From Okapia johnstoni (Eukaryota; Chordata; Mammalia; Artiodactyla; Giraffidae), in assembly GCA_024291935.2 (NCBI GenBank), contig CM044312.1:50412001-50476000 (forward strand): a DNA stretch of 64,000 bases, in the 5' to 3' direction. The first letter of the stretch is position 1; each line of letters begins with the position of its first letter. Positions 36,098 through 46,972 of the stretch are shown here, one piece after another. A model generated the notes under the pieces. It had not been told where the DNA came from. It did not search any database and was given only the letters and a program-made list of their open reading frames with translations. The position numbers and the translations under genes were made by a program.

Positions 36098-36164
36098 TCT
36101 GAACCTCACTTTGCTTGTATGGGCTTGCCTGGTGGCTCAGACAGTAGAGTCAGCCTGCAATGCC
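36098..36164 (+). repeat. Extra copy of a SINE/flank junction
   Basis: About 67 bp repeat the sequence at 35582-35651, including 24 bp of unique flank (TCTGAACCTCACTTTGCTTG) and the first 40 bp of the Bov-tA. The rest of the SINE is absent. It is therefore a copy of the junction, not an independent insertion. Confidence 0.88.
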
Positions 36165-36234
36165 AGAGAGCCAGTGTCTCCATTTCTAGTTGCCCACCCT
36201 TAGGGACACAGCTTAAAATACAGGAATTTCTAGG

Positions 36235-36540
36235 TGCATGAGAATTTTTACCAAAGCATTCCTGTAAAGAATGAAACACTTGGAGACAACCTAAACATCC
36301 AACAAATATTCACACAGACACACACACGCATGCACATTATGTGGCAAATTAGGAAAATGATTAAAATATTCAGTGAAAAAAATTAGGATATGAAACTGTA
36401 TCCACACTATAATTATGGCGATAAGAAGAAGGCTTAGTTATAAAGACTTCAGGAAGAATGCCAAAATGACAGCAGGGATTGTATTCAGGTTTTTTTTTTT
36501 CTTTACCCTTCATCAAATGTTCAACAAGGTAAGTATACTC
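36235..36540 (+). mobile_element. Old L1-like fragment
   Basis: GAGACAACCTAAACATCCAA, then GGCAAATTAGGAAAATGATT, recalls L1 ORF2 sequence. It is interrupted by a short CA tract near 36312-36330 and ends near a T-run. Confidence 0.4.
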
Positions 36541-37078
36541 TTTTTATGACAAAACTTCATCCTACAAAAGACGAATAAAGGACTGGTGACTAAGACACTG
36601 AGGCAAGGTCCCACAGTGAGTTTACTCAGAAGGTGGTGAAAACACGTCAGCCACTGAAACCACAGCAAAAGTAGTCAGTGCTCAGCAAGCCTTCTGAAAA
36701 CTTCCACCCATCACATTCCCTAGAGAAAACACACGCGTCGCCTGCATTCTGTTAAACTGGCTTTTGGAGAAATACAACATACGGGACATTTGGTGACACT
36801 TCAGTTATCTAAAATGGCACGGACATATGGCATCTCAAGGAGTGGGAGAGCTCATTCAGAGATGATTCCAGAACTCCAAACATCCACTCCAGATACTATA
36901 ATACTAAGTACTATAAGGATAAGGGAGCAAAGTCTACCTGGCAACCATGGTCAGGAAAGGCCCTGATGCTCATTAGAAAAATGGTGACCTGTGGAAGCAG
37001 CATACGCCAAGGCAATGTGGATGTAGGAGAAAGCGGGAAGGGAAAGGGGGCCGAAGGGGAGCTCGCAGTGCAGGCAGA

Positions 37079-37175
37079 ACAGTGGTTCCCAGGACTGCAG
37101 CACTCCACAAAACCAAAGAAGCTTTCAAATCACACAGCTCTCTGGGCCCCACCCTGGGGATGCTGGTTTAATCAG
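37079..37175 (+). mobile_element. MER5-type DNA transposon fragment
   Basis: ACAGTGGTTCCCAGGACTGC and CTCTGGGCCCCACCCTGGGG match the left and middle blocks of MER5A. It is non-coding. Confidence 0.55.
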
Positions 37176-37539
37176 TCATGAGTATACTGTGCAGCTTGGA
37201 TAAAGAACCACTGAAATATAAAGTAGACAATAAATCTGAAGACAGAGATTACTAAGTGCAGTAAAAGACAAGGTTTTCAACTGCGAGAAAATGAAACTAC
37301 AGCACACAGAGAATTCGTCTGTGGTTGCTCCTGATGCCACTGATGTCATTCATTAGAAAGGGGATATCATTTTAGAATTTGTCTGGTTTACTTTATCTTA
37401 GATCTCTCTCACACACACACATACACCCACCACTCAAAAAGTTGAGCTTGAGTCAAATAACTGAATTCTCAGTACTAAAGGACACATCTAGTGATTGATA
37501 ATTTATAAACTACAATTAATTGAGATTGAGACTACATTA

Positions 37540-37739
37540 AATACTTTTTTAATCTTTTTTTAAATGATTGTAGACACACAATAAATTGCAAAAACAGTGC
37601 AGAGTGTTCCCATGTACCCATCACCCAGCTTCCACTAATGATAACATCTTACACAACCATAGTGTGTTATCAAAGTCAGGAAGTTGACATGGACACAATA
37701 CAGTTACCTAAATTACGACCTTACTCAGATTTCACGAGT
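37540..37739. mobile_element. Old L1 3' region-like repeat
   Basis: CCATGTACCCATCACCCAGC, followed by ACATCTTACACAACCATAGT, is a phrase I associate with old L1 3' UTRs. Orientation and family are uncertain. Confidence 0.4.
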
Positions 37740-37915
37740 TGTTGTGCTAAGTGGTTTTACATACACTTTTCTTATTTCATCCTCCCATCACTACTGTTTT
37801 CATTTTGCAGAAAGAAAACTGAGGCCAAGAGAAGTCGAGTAACTTTCCCAAGGTGGTAAGTGACAGAATTGGGATAGAAACTGAGTTTTGCCTGATTCTA
37901 AGTCCCAGTTCTAAA
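37740..37915 (-). mobile_element. MIR SINE
   Basis: Reversed MIR: GTTGTGCTAAGTGGTTTTAC, CTGAGGCCAAGAGAAGTCGA, then AGGTGGTAAGTGACAGAATT. Confidence 0.7.
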
Positions 37916-38361
37916 CCATCTTCCTCTGCCAGGTCCCCGTACCAGGTTCATGGCCACCACGGTTCACTTGCCAGAGACAGAGCTCGGAAAGACTGCAGGG
38001 GGATGCTGGTGACAAGCTCACAGAAGAGGCCTATGGACAGCAAGCATATGAGCTTACAGAAAGGAGAGCAGTGAGTCTTAAGCTTTCCAGTTGTCCAGCC
38101 CAGCAGTTAAAGCTGCATTTTTCAGGCTGAGCTATGTACTACAGGAGGCAGGGACAGGCAGGGAATGAAGCCCAAGCAGGCCAGTTGGTGATGCGGTAAG
38201 AGTCAACCCCAGGCACGAGGAAACGGCAGGAAATGAAGAGAGTAGGCTGATGCTGGCACTTCACTGGGAAGTAGGCAAGAAGCAGGAGCCTAGCTGAAAG
38301 CAAATCCACACCAGCAATAAAACCAGAGAACCCAGACCCACTCCATGCTAGACCAGGGATG

Positions 38362-38590
38362 CAGTGTGGTCTAGTGGTTATATGTGGGTTCTGGAGCCAG
38401 AATGTATGGCTCTGAATCCCACCCAGACCTACCAACTGGTGGCATGACCTTCAGTAAGTTAACTTCTTTACATCTCAGTTTCTTCGTCTGTAAAATTAAA
38501 GCAATAAAAATTATAAAATCTCCCAGGGTTATTGGGAAAATTTAATACACAGCATGTAAAGCATGTAGAAAAGTGCTTGACACAAAAATC
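38362..38590 (+). mobile_element. MIR SINE
   Basis: Sense MIR with a tRNA-like start (GTGTGGTCTAGTGGTTATAT), GGTTCTGGAGCCAGAATGTA, and TCGTCTGTAAAATTAAAGCA. It is one of the best preserved MIR copies here. Confidence 0.8.
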
Positions 38591-38864
38591 TCCAGTCAGG
38601 TTAGCTACTGTTATTACATACAATGTGACTAGACAAGGATTAAGAGGAAAATGATAGCAACTTAGAGGGAGAGGGTGCCTCAAAGGTCCCCGGTGTCAGA
38701 GTGGCTTTTCGGCACTAAAGGACACACCTGAGGGACAGCCAGAAAAAGTGAACCTCTTCACACAACACAGGGCCTACAGCGAACTGCACATTACCTACTA
38801 CTATAAAGTACTTGCTGATACCAGACATAGTAACACTGCTTGACAAGCACGGCCCCCTTGACTT

Positions 38865-39010
38865 CTCACATCTACCCCTTGAAGAAACAATTTAATTCCT
38901 TTAAACAGATGAGGAAATTGAGGTTCAGCTTAAATTGTCTGCTCAAGGTCACAGAGCAGATGAGGAATGGAGCTGGGATTAAAATTGGAGCTCAGGCATT
39001 CCCACTATAT
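38865..39010 (-). mobile_element. MIR SINE
   Basis: Reversed MIR: AACAGATGAGGAAATTGAGG, TGCTCAAGGTCACAGAGCAG, then GGAGCTGGGATTAAAATTGG. Confidence 0.75.
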
Positions 39011-39226
39011 CCATCAGTGATAAGATGCAGGCAACTCTTCAGACCATGGGGTTTAGAATACACATCAGATGCTGGGCTACAAAAGCTGAAAGCAAGGAGC
39101 AGCACAACACAGCGGAAAGAAGGGGAGAGAAAAGACTTGGAGACTAGTTAGAAGTCCAGACAATACATTCAAACTCCTTTTTATGGTTAAGTAACGACTC
39201 CCCCAACACACTCCATGTCACTGTCA

Positions 39227-39952
39227 GTTCAGTTCAGATGATCAGTCATGTCCAACTCTTTGCGACCCTGTGGACTGCAGCACACTAGCCTTCCCTGTCC
39301 ATCACCAACTCCCAGAGCTTGCTCAAACTCATGTCCATCGAGATGGTGATGCCATCCAACCATCTCATCCTCTGTCATCCCCTTCTCCTCCAGCCTTCAG
39401 TATTTCCCAGGATCAAGGTCTTTTCCAATGAGTCAGTTCTTCACATCAGGTGGCCAAAGTATTGGAGCTTCAGCTTCACCATCAGTCCTTCCAATGAATA
39501 TTCCAGACTGATTTCCTTTAGGATGGACTGGTTGGATCTCCTTGCTGTCCAAGGGACTCTTCAAGAGTCTTCTCCAAAACCACGGTTTAAAAGCATCAAT
39601 TCTTTGGTGCTCAGCTTTCTTTATGGTCCAACTCTCACATCCATACATGACTACTGGAAAAACCATCGATTTGACTAGACGGACCTTTGTCGGCAAAGTA
39701 ATGTCTCTGCTTTTTAATATGCTGTCTAGGTTGGTCACAGCTTTTCTTCCAAGGAGCAAGCATCTTTTCATTTCGTGGCTGCAGTCACCTTCTGCAGTGA
39801 TTTTGGAGCCCAAGAAAATAAAGTCTGTCACTGTTCCATTGTTTCCCCATCTATTTGCCATGAAGTGAAAAACCTGGCTTAAAACTCAACATTCAAAATC
39901 TAAGATCATGGCATCTGGTCCTCTCACTTCATGGCAAATAGATGTGAAAACA
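39227..39952 (-). mobile_element. BovB LINE 3' end with short inverted 5' segment
   Basis: Positions 39227-39868 are BovB on the minus strand. From about 39869 to 39952 the upstream part of the same ORF2 runs on the plus strand (GGCTTAAAACTCAACATTCA). About 27 bp around CACTTCATGGCAAATAGATG occur in both segments, giving a hairpin-like inverted repeat. A possible duplication matches 10 of 12 bases: ATGTCACTGTCA at 39215-39226 and ATGTCATTCTCA at 39953-39964. Confidence 0.88.
39433..39861 (-). pseudogene. BovB ORF2 remnant, RT C-terminal region
   Basis: The minus-strand frame encodes the part after the RT catalytic box ([20 protein letters not shown] and [20 protein letters not shown]). A shift near 39560 ends the recognisable protein early. 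It lacks the catalytic aspartates and the whole endonuclease. The plus-strand frames at 39319-39868 are its antisense shadows. Confidence 0.85.
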
Positions 39953-40463
39953 ATGTCATTCTCACCACGCTGCAATTTCTTGTAATTCCAGTGGCACCAA
40001 CAGATTCAGGTCAAAATACAGCCTTCCATCAAATGAAAGGACCCCATGGAGTCCCTACTGGCAGGACAGGGGATTAGAACTTGGATTTGCTGATACACTT
40101 CTTTACATTCCAAGTCAAACTTATTTCTGCCTATTAGGGTTGATGCATTTTAGACTAAAGGACTGCCCATACCAACCCCCTTTGTGTCCTTTCTCTCACA
40201 AACAGCCCCCCTGGGCTCCAGGTAGGATGAAGATATAATGGCTCATGCAACACTGGATGAAAGAAAAATCCAGAGTCCATATTGATACTACAATTCAGAA
40301 AAGGAGCAAGAGAAGGAGGAAGGGGAAAACTCTTATTTACCATCAAATGCCATTTAATAAACAGAGAGAGAATAACAGAGTCAGAAATCATCATTGATTC
40401 AGGCAGGAAACATCAAGTGATGCGAAAACCATCGCAAAAAGGTTTTTTAAGAAAGAGATCATC

Positions 40464-40779
40464 GCACTTCCCTGGTGGCGCACTGGATAAGAATCCACCT
40501 GCCAATGCAGGGGACACGGGTTCCATCCCTGGTCGATCCCTGATCCAGGAAGATTCCACATGCCACAGAGCAATTAAGCTCATGCACCACAACTACTGAG
40601 CTCTCCCTCTAGAGTCTACATGCTGCACCTACTGAAGCCCACAAGCCTAGATCCTGTGCTCTACAAGAGAAGCCAAGCAATGAGAAGCCCATGCACTACA
40701 ACAAAGAGTCGCCCCTTCTTGCTGCAACTAGAGAAAGCCCTCACATAGCAGTGAAGATTAATTAATTAATTAATAAAAT
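40464..40779 (+). mobile_element. CHR-type SINE (cetartiodactyl tRNA-derived)
   Basis: It starts CTTCCCTGGTGGCGCACTGG, contains CAACTACTGAGCTCTCCCTC and CTGCAACTAGAGAAAGCCCT, and ends in an ATTA/ATAAA tail. A perfect 12-bp duplication, AAAGAGATCATC, lies at 40452-40463 and 40780-40791. Confidence 0.93.
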
Positions 40780-40959
40780 AAAGAGATCATCTACATCATC
40801 TCAAAGTTATCTCCTCACAGATAACTTATTACCTACAAAGGGCAGACTGGTACCTTTACTGTGGACATGTTGGGGCAAACAACCTTAATGAAATAATCCA
40901 AGTTAACATCAATTACAATTGACAATCCTCTTCCTATTGCTGCACCAAGGACACAACAT

Positions 40960-41540
40960 CTACATCACTTGTATAGTAGTCCTGTCACCACGAATAACCG
41001 GAATCATATCACAAGGCAATGATCAGACAATTCCAAATGGAGGAACATTCTGCAGGGCAAAACACATGAGCCATTTGCTTCAAGATGTTAACACCATGAA
41101 AGAAAAAGACTAAAAAACTGCTTCAAATTAAATGAAACTAAAGAGTCATGACAATCAACGTAACATGTGCTTCAGGAAATTGTTCTAGATGAGAAAAATG
41201 ATTGCCATAAAAGACATTATTGGAACATTTGGTGAAATCTGAATGTGGGCTGTATATCAGAAAATAGTATTATATCAAAGTTAAGCTTCCTGAATTTGGT
41301 AATTATACCGTGTAAGTAAATGGTCTCATTCTCAAGTAATACAAGCTGAAGCCTAAAGGTCACAATGTCTACATGTTAGGGTTAAAGGATTCAGAAAAAA
41401 CAAAGGTAAATAGATAATAGACTGATTAGATAGCAAGCAAGCAAGCGACTCTAGGTGGAAAATAGACCGCTATTCATTGTCCTATTTTTACAACTTCTCT
41501 GAAGGTTTAAAAATTATCAAAAATCATTTTTGAAAAACAA
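40960..41540 (+). mobile_element. Old L1 3' UTR-like repeat
   Basis: AATGAAACTAAAGAGTCATG, AAAAGACATTATTGGAACAT and AAAATAGTATTATATCAAAG form the order of a common old L1 3' region. The ends are approximate. Confidence 0.55.
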
Positions 41541-42441
41541 TATATTTAATAGGTACCTACCAGTTGGCTTAGAGCTAGACACAAAAGCCCAATTCAGTGC
41601 TACCCATGGAAATCCAAAGACAAAGGAAACTCAACCCTGACATGGCCAGACATGGTCAAAGATAATAATTAGCAGAACAGGGAAGAAACAAAAAATTTAA
41701 TAAATGTAATTCAGCCCCCTTCATATATCCCTTTTCTAATTCTCAATCTGGATCATTTTCAAACAATGAAACTGATGAACTGATCAAGCTTTTGGATCCG
41801 TAATCCAAGTTTGCTATTTGATTCATATCTTCCTGTTTCTGACTTTGCAGAGGGTGCACGAGTTACACTCTTGGACAGTTTTCAGTGTGCCCGCCTTCAA
41901 ACACTTGACCCCATCACCTGAGCTGTAATCATCACCTATTCCAAAGGAAGACAAGCATGTCTGAAACTCTTGTTCAAATAACCATCCTTCCCCAACCAAG
42001 CTGGCCTCTGGAGACTAGAAATAATTCATCTTAGCAAATTCACCTCTAGCTGTACTTAACAGTAATCAATAAATGGGAACAGCTAGACTACAGTTTTGGG
42101 GATGTCTAATCAATAACCATTAGCTACTACTGCATTTAGAAGTAATAGAAAAAATTGGTCCCTGTTCATATCCATGAGGGAAAACATATTTTCAAAAGTT
42201 TCTTCCCCAGGTTTTCTATGCCCTTCCTCCATAGGTGTTTAAATCCCATGCTGTTTTCCAGCTCCATTAGTCCAGCTCCATTATTCCACCTCTGCTGCAG
42301 GCCAGGAAACATCAGTTTTGATGTGCTGTGTAAAGAGGACCAAGGCATGAAAATATAAATTCTAGCACTGTAATTTAATCAGAAAAAAATATGCTGTTTT
42401 CTTTCTGCTTCCCCAAAGACCTCCAAAGCCTCCAAAGATCT
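41541..42441. other. Unique sequence, no gene seen
   Basis: I see no recognisable repeat, exon or RNA gene. Confidence 0.4.
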
Positions 42442-42725
42442 CTGCTGCTGCTGCTGCTGCTAAGTTGCTTCAGTCATGTCCGACTCTGTGCGACCCCACA
42501 GACGGCAGCCCACCAGGCTCCGCTGTCCCTGGGATTCTCCAGGCAAGAATACTGGAGTGGGTTGCCATTTCCTTCTCCAATGCACGAAAGTGAAAAGTGA
42601 AAGTAAAGTCGCTCAGTCGTGTCCGACTCTTCGCAACCCCATGGACTGCAGTCTACCAGGCTCCTCCGTCCATGGGATTTTCCAGGCAAGAGTACTGGAG
42701 TGGGGTGCCATTGCCTTCTCCGACC
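42442..42725 (-). mobile_element. Bov-A2 SINE
   Basis: Dimeric SINE starting with a (CTG)6 run at 42442-42460 and ending ATTGCCTTCTCCGACC. The two units are separated by a linker (GAAAGTGAAAAGTGAAAGTA). Overlapping frames in this region are read-through of the SINE. Confidence 0.95.
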
Positions 42726-45700
42726 TGGAATAAAACTGAACCTTCTTCTGACGGTAAACAATGCCCTGCCATATTTGGCCTCAGCTTTACCCTTTCCAGG
42801 CTGGCCTGTTTCATGGTTATACCAAGTGCCATTCAATGTAGTCACTGATCCCTGTGAGGTCCAGAGGGTGGGGCTATGTACTGGTTCAGTTCACCTTGTG
42901 TGGTTCCAGCACTAGGCATGGGATATGACTGCAGAACATGCACTGAACACTTGAATGGGAAGAGAGCATCTGTTATGAGAAAGATTCAACAAGAAGGAAA
43001 TTTTTCCTTTCCTGCTAGTAAGGGCAGAAACCCTGCCCTAAGGCTGAAAATGGGAACAAAAATTTCTACGGAGTAAAACACACGGTCACATTATTATGAA
43101 GTTCATAATGTAAGCCAAGGTCCCCCACTGCCAAAGACAGGGACCAATCACCAATCAAGGGATATCCAGATGTGCATTACTTCAGAGCACAGCTTCAAAG
43201 GGTTTTGCTTTGGTTTTATTTAAGGAACTTTAATTTTACCACAGAAAAATTAGGTAAAGTCATTCATCACTGAAAGTTTGTAAGGCATAACATATGGTGC
43301 TTTTGAGGTAGTTCCCAGGGTAGGGGCCCATATCAGTTAGGTCAATCTGACTCTTTACTTCATCCACCATCAAGACTTAGCCCAAGGCCTGGTCCCAGGG
43401 AGAAGGGGGTTATAATGTAAGAGATGCAGAGAGCCAGAGGCCCAGTTTTTCACACTTGGGAGATTATAGGGAGAAGGGAAACCAAGGCAGACAAGGCAGG
43501 GGTGAGACTTCATCTTCTCTTTCTAGAAGGACATCCACCCATTAAGCAGAAGGTCCACATTTGTGGCCAGCAGAGTCAGGTAGAGGAAGACTGGGTTTTA
43601 GTTTCCCAAATTGTCTCTTGGGTTCTGTGTGGTTTTGACAGGCCCCAGAGGTCCCCACAAGTTCCTGAGGCCGAACCTCAGAAGTTACCTGAAATCATGA
43701 CTGGGAAGTTAGCTCATGAGGTTGACATGGGGCCCAAGTAGCCAAGGACTAAACGCCAGACCATCTGACCCAGAAGCACCCGAGAATCATGACCAGACCT
43801 CAATGGGATACAAAGTGCTGCCAGAGAGAGACGGAAGGCCTTCCTTCATTTAGAGAGAACTTCAGGGACTCCCTGCACACTTCAGGTCTCTGTGTGACCT
43901 ATGAGAGAAGTTCCTGTTGCTCATCAGGAAGCATGGGAGGCTGACCCAGACTGCACACTGGCAGAGTGATGGAGACGGAGGCTCCAGGAGGATCCCCAGC
44001 CCCTCCCCCTCAAACAGTTCTGAAGACACCTCTCCCCACCACTCCTCTCAGTGGGATTATCCTAGGATGACTGACTTACACTTTGCTAAATGTGCTGCCA
44101 AAGGTTATTCTGATTTAGGCATATACTGAGGGGTTGAGAACACCCAGATGAGCACCATTTGTTTCGATGAAAACCTGGCCCTCAAAAACCTGATGAGAAA
44201 GTGTCTGGTTTGAAAAAGGATGGGCTCTCAAGCGGAAGTTAGCCCTGGAGACTGGTCCACTGGCTGGCAAACCATCTATACAATGTCCAACATTCTTCAT
44301 CATCTCCCTGTACAAATGAAACAATTATACTTGGGGTATAATTTTAAATGCTCCCTTCTTAGGCTGTAGTTTCTTTAGTTAATCCCAGTGTTCTAACAAA
44401 GTCCCTAGTGAGCAATAAAAGTACAAAACACTAGAAAAAAAAATTATGGCCTGCCTCACATTCATCTCACTACTAGAGCCCATGGGGAAGATGCAGCTTC
44501 AAATATAAAATATAAAATCAAGTAGAGAAACTGGCCCAGGATTTCTAGGCCAGTAGCCTGGAAGCTGTGCCCATAGCACAGAGTAGGCAGTGGTGGGCCA
44601 GTTGAGGATCACAGCATAGTGGGTGACTTCGTCAGCCGGGGCCACCGAAGAAGTAAGGGCCTAGGAAGGACTAGATATGCAAAGAATTTATCAGGGGGAA
44701 ACACCTGAAAGAGAAAATGGGCAAGAAGCCAGGGAGGTAGGGAAAGGCGAGATGCAGATCTGACTCCCAGTGAAGTAGAGAAGGAGGAAGGCTGGGTGGC
44801 AGCCTCTTAGATCACAGTGCAATTCTAAAGAAAGTTCACGGAGGTCATTGGGGAGCTCTCAAGCAGATGTCCCTGTGAGAGGAGACCCATGTCTCCCAGG
44901 AATGGTCACCCTTAGGACCCCTGGCACTCTCAGTCATTGGCTGAAAGTGCCCTTGAGAAACACAGACGGAGCCATCACAGGGACAAATGGCCTCATGCAG
45001 AAGCCAGGGCCATGGGTGAAGCACGTTCCCTGTGGTCAGAGATGGGAAATGTGTATTCATAAGACCACCACAGAGACAAACTCCCTCTTTCCCAAAATAC
45101 CAATGGAAGGACTAGAGAGAATGCAGATGAAAGTGTCTACATAATATATGCTTTGTCAATTTCCAACACTGAAAAAATTGTCTGTAAAAACTTGCTTATA
45201 AAGAAAAGCCTAAATATCAATATTTCCTTTGTGGGAAGCCAAAGTTGCAACAGAAACTCTACTGAGTTAAAAAAAAAAATCAGAATTCATTCTTTCATTT
45301 TTCCCCTTTACAGACTTCTCAACACACATTTTTCCCCTTTACAGACAAGAGTCTACTGCTTATGATTAGTGAAGACTAGAGAAGAAAAATGTCAACTCCC
45401 AGGAGGCAGCGCAAGTCATAGAAGCTGGGGTCCCCCGAAGTTCCCAGTGGGTGACCAACATATGGTGATAGAGAAAGACATGTGAGCAGACTTCCTATGA
45501 GCTAATTGGGAACTTTAACCCATGACTCATCCCAGGGTGGGGTCCAAAGCTACAGGGGATGCTACCCCATGCCACACTGTATCATCAGCCAGATTGCACA
45601 TTTCCTGAAAGTAATCAAGTCAGAAACTGGCTTCTTGGCCACAGCCCCTGGTGGAAAAATGACTGCCAAAAGCCAAAATGAGGATGAGTTCAAAAATGTA

Positions 45701-46394
45701 ATTCTGCAATGAAAGCGTAATCCATTAAATGGGATCTGACAAGGCCTTAATCTCATCTGTGGCCAAGGGTGTTGGCTCAATGTAATTCTGCTCTCTGGAA
45801 CATATTCTCAATAAGCTATGTATAGAATCAGGAACACTTCTGCCAGAACCCAAATAAGTCCATTCAGTGTGGGAAGAGAAGCTCATCAAGCCCCCAGTGA
45901 TTCTCCAGGGAGTGAACATGCTCTTCTTCCAAATGCAAAATTCCCCAAACCTGGCAACTCTGCCTATGTTGAGTCACATAATTTAAGGTAATCACTAATA
46001 GCTGAGATGGCCAACGCACTGGTTGGCTTCAGAATTTCCACTACTGCCCACAAAGGCAAGACCAGTGGCTACTCTTTCTCACAAAGTACCTGCTAGGCCC
46101 GTATTCCCAGCCTGGGGCTCACTGCACAGCCCAGTCACAGAAGAAGGGGTCAAGGTGTGGAGGATCAATCCACTCCTAGAGAGGGTTTTGAAAACTGGAA
46201 GAGAGAAGAAATTAGGGTCTGTCTTATTCATCAGTCACTTAATCCTAGCTATAGGGCCCAAGGACATTATGTTGTTATTTTGCTGTTTCCATTTGTAAAA
46301 TAAGGCAAGTGAGAATCAAAACCATAACTCAAATCACATAGTTTAGAAGACAGTGTGCAAATTCATGCCTGTGGTATTCCCAAGCCCATGCCTC
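42726..46394. other. Long repeat-poor stretch, no gene seen
   Basis: It is the start of the longest repeat-poor part of the window. The GC content is higher than in the AT-rich parts (for example 43400-44100 and 44600-45000). Frames of 60 to 105 codons occur on both strands without domains or convincing splice sites. A 20-bp direct repeat lies at 45296-45346. Confidence 0.4.
45296..45346. repeat. 31-bp-spaced direct repeat
   Basis: The 20-mer CATTTTTCCCCTTTACAGAC occurs at 45296-45315 and again at 45327-45346. It looks like a small slippage duplication. Confidence 0.92.
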
Positions 46395-46520
46395 ACTCCT
46401 CAGAGGGTGGTCCTTGGACCATCACATTACTCGGAAGCTTGTTAGAGTCACAGGCTACAACCCAGATCTAGTGAATGTGGATCTACATTTAATAGGATCC
46501 CTCAAGGAATTTGTTGGACA
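46395..46520 (+). mobile_element. MER5-type DNA transposon fragment
   Basis: GGGTGGTCCTTGGACCATCA and GAAGCTTGTTAGAGTCACAG resemble MER5A/B. It is decayed. Confidence 0.5.
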
Positions 46521-46767
46521 CAAAGTTTGCCTTAAAGGGTTCTTACCCAAGAAGAATAAGTGGATTAAAAATATAAATTTGGACTAGAAAAAGGATTTAG
46601 TGCAATAGAACAGGGTCAGTCTCATAGGATAAGCCTCACTACATATCCAAATTGCACATCCAAATTAGTAGAGCCAATCATGCCATCTTTATTTCACCAA
46701 GAGCAAACCCAGAAGCAGGAAAGTCAAGGTGACGTGGTGACAGTAGAACACATTGGAGAGGGTAAGG

Positions 46768-46972
46768 CTTTGGAACCAGGCAGACTGGATTGAAATTTCC
46801 AGCTCTGCCTCCTGCTGGATGGCTCTAGGTAGGTTAATTGATCTCTCTAAGACTCAGTTTCATGACCCGTACAACTAGAATAGCAATACTCACCTTGTCT
46901 GTATTTGAGAAGATTAAATGAGCAAACAATGTACAGTTCCTAGACACAGTCGATGATCAATAAACATTGGTT
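46768..46972 (+). mobile_element. MIR SINE
   Basis: Sense MIR: TGGAACCAGGCAGACTGGAT, TCCAGCTCTGCCTCCTGCTG, then GACTCAGTTTCATGACC and CAATAAACATTGG. Nearly full length. Confidence 0.78.

Noticed and set aside
43424..43741. 105-codon plus-strand frame in moderately GC-rich DNA
   Set aside because: No domain, no flanking splice signals that I can defend, and no codon pattern.
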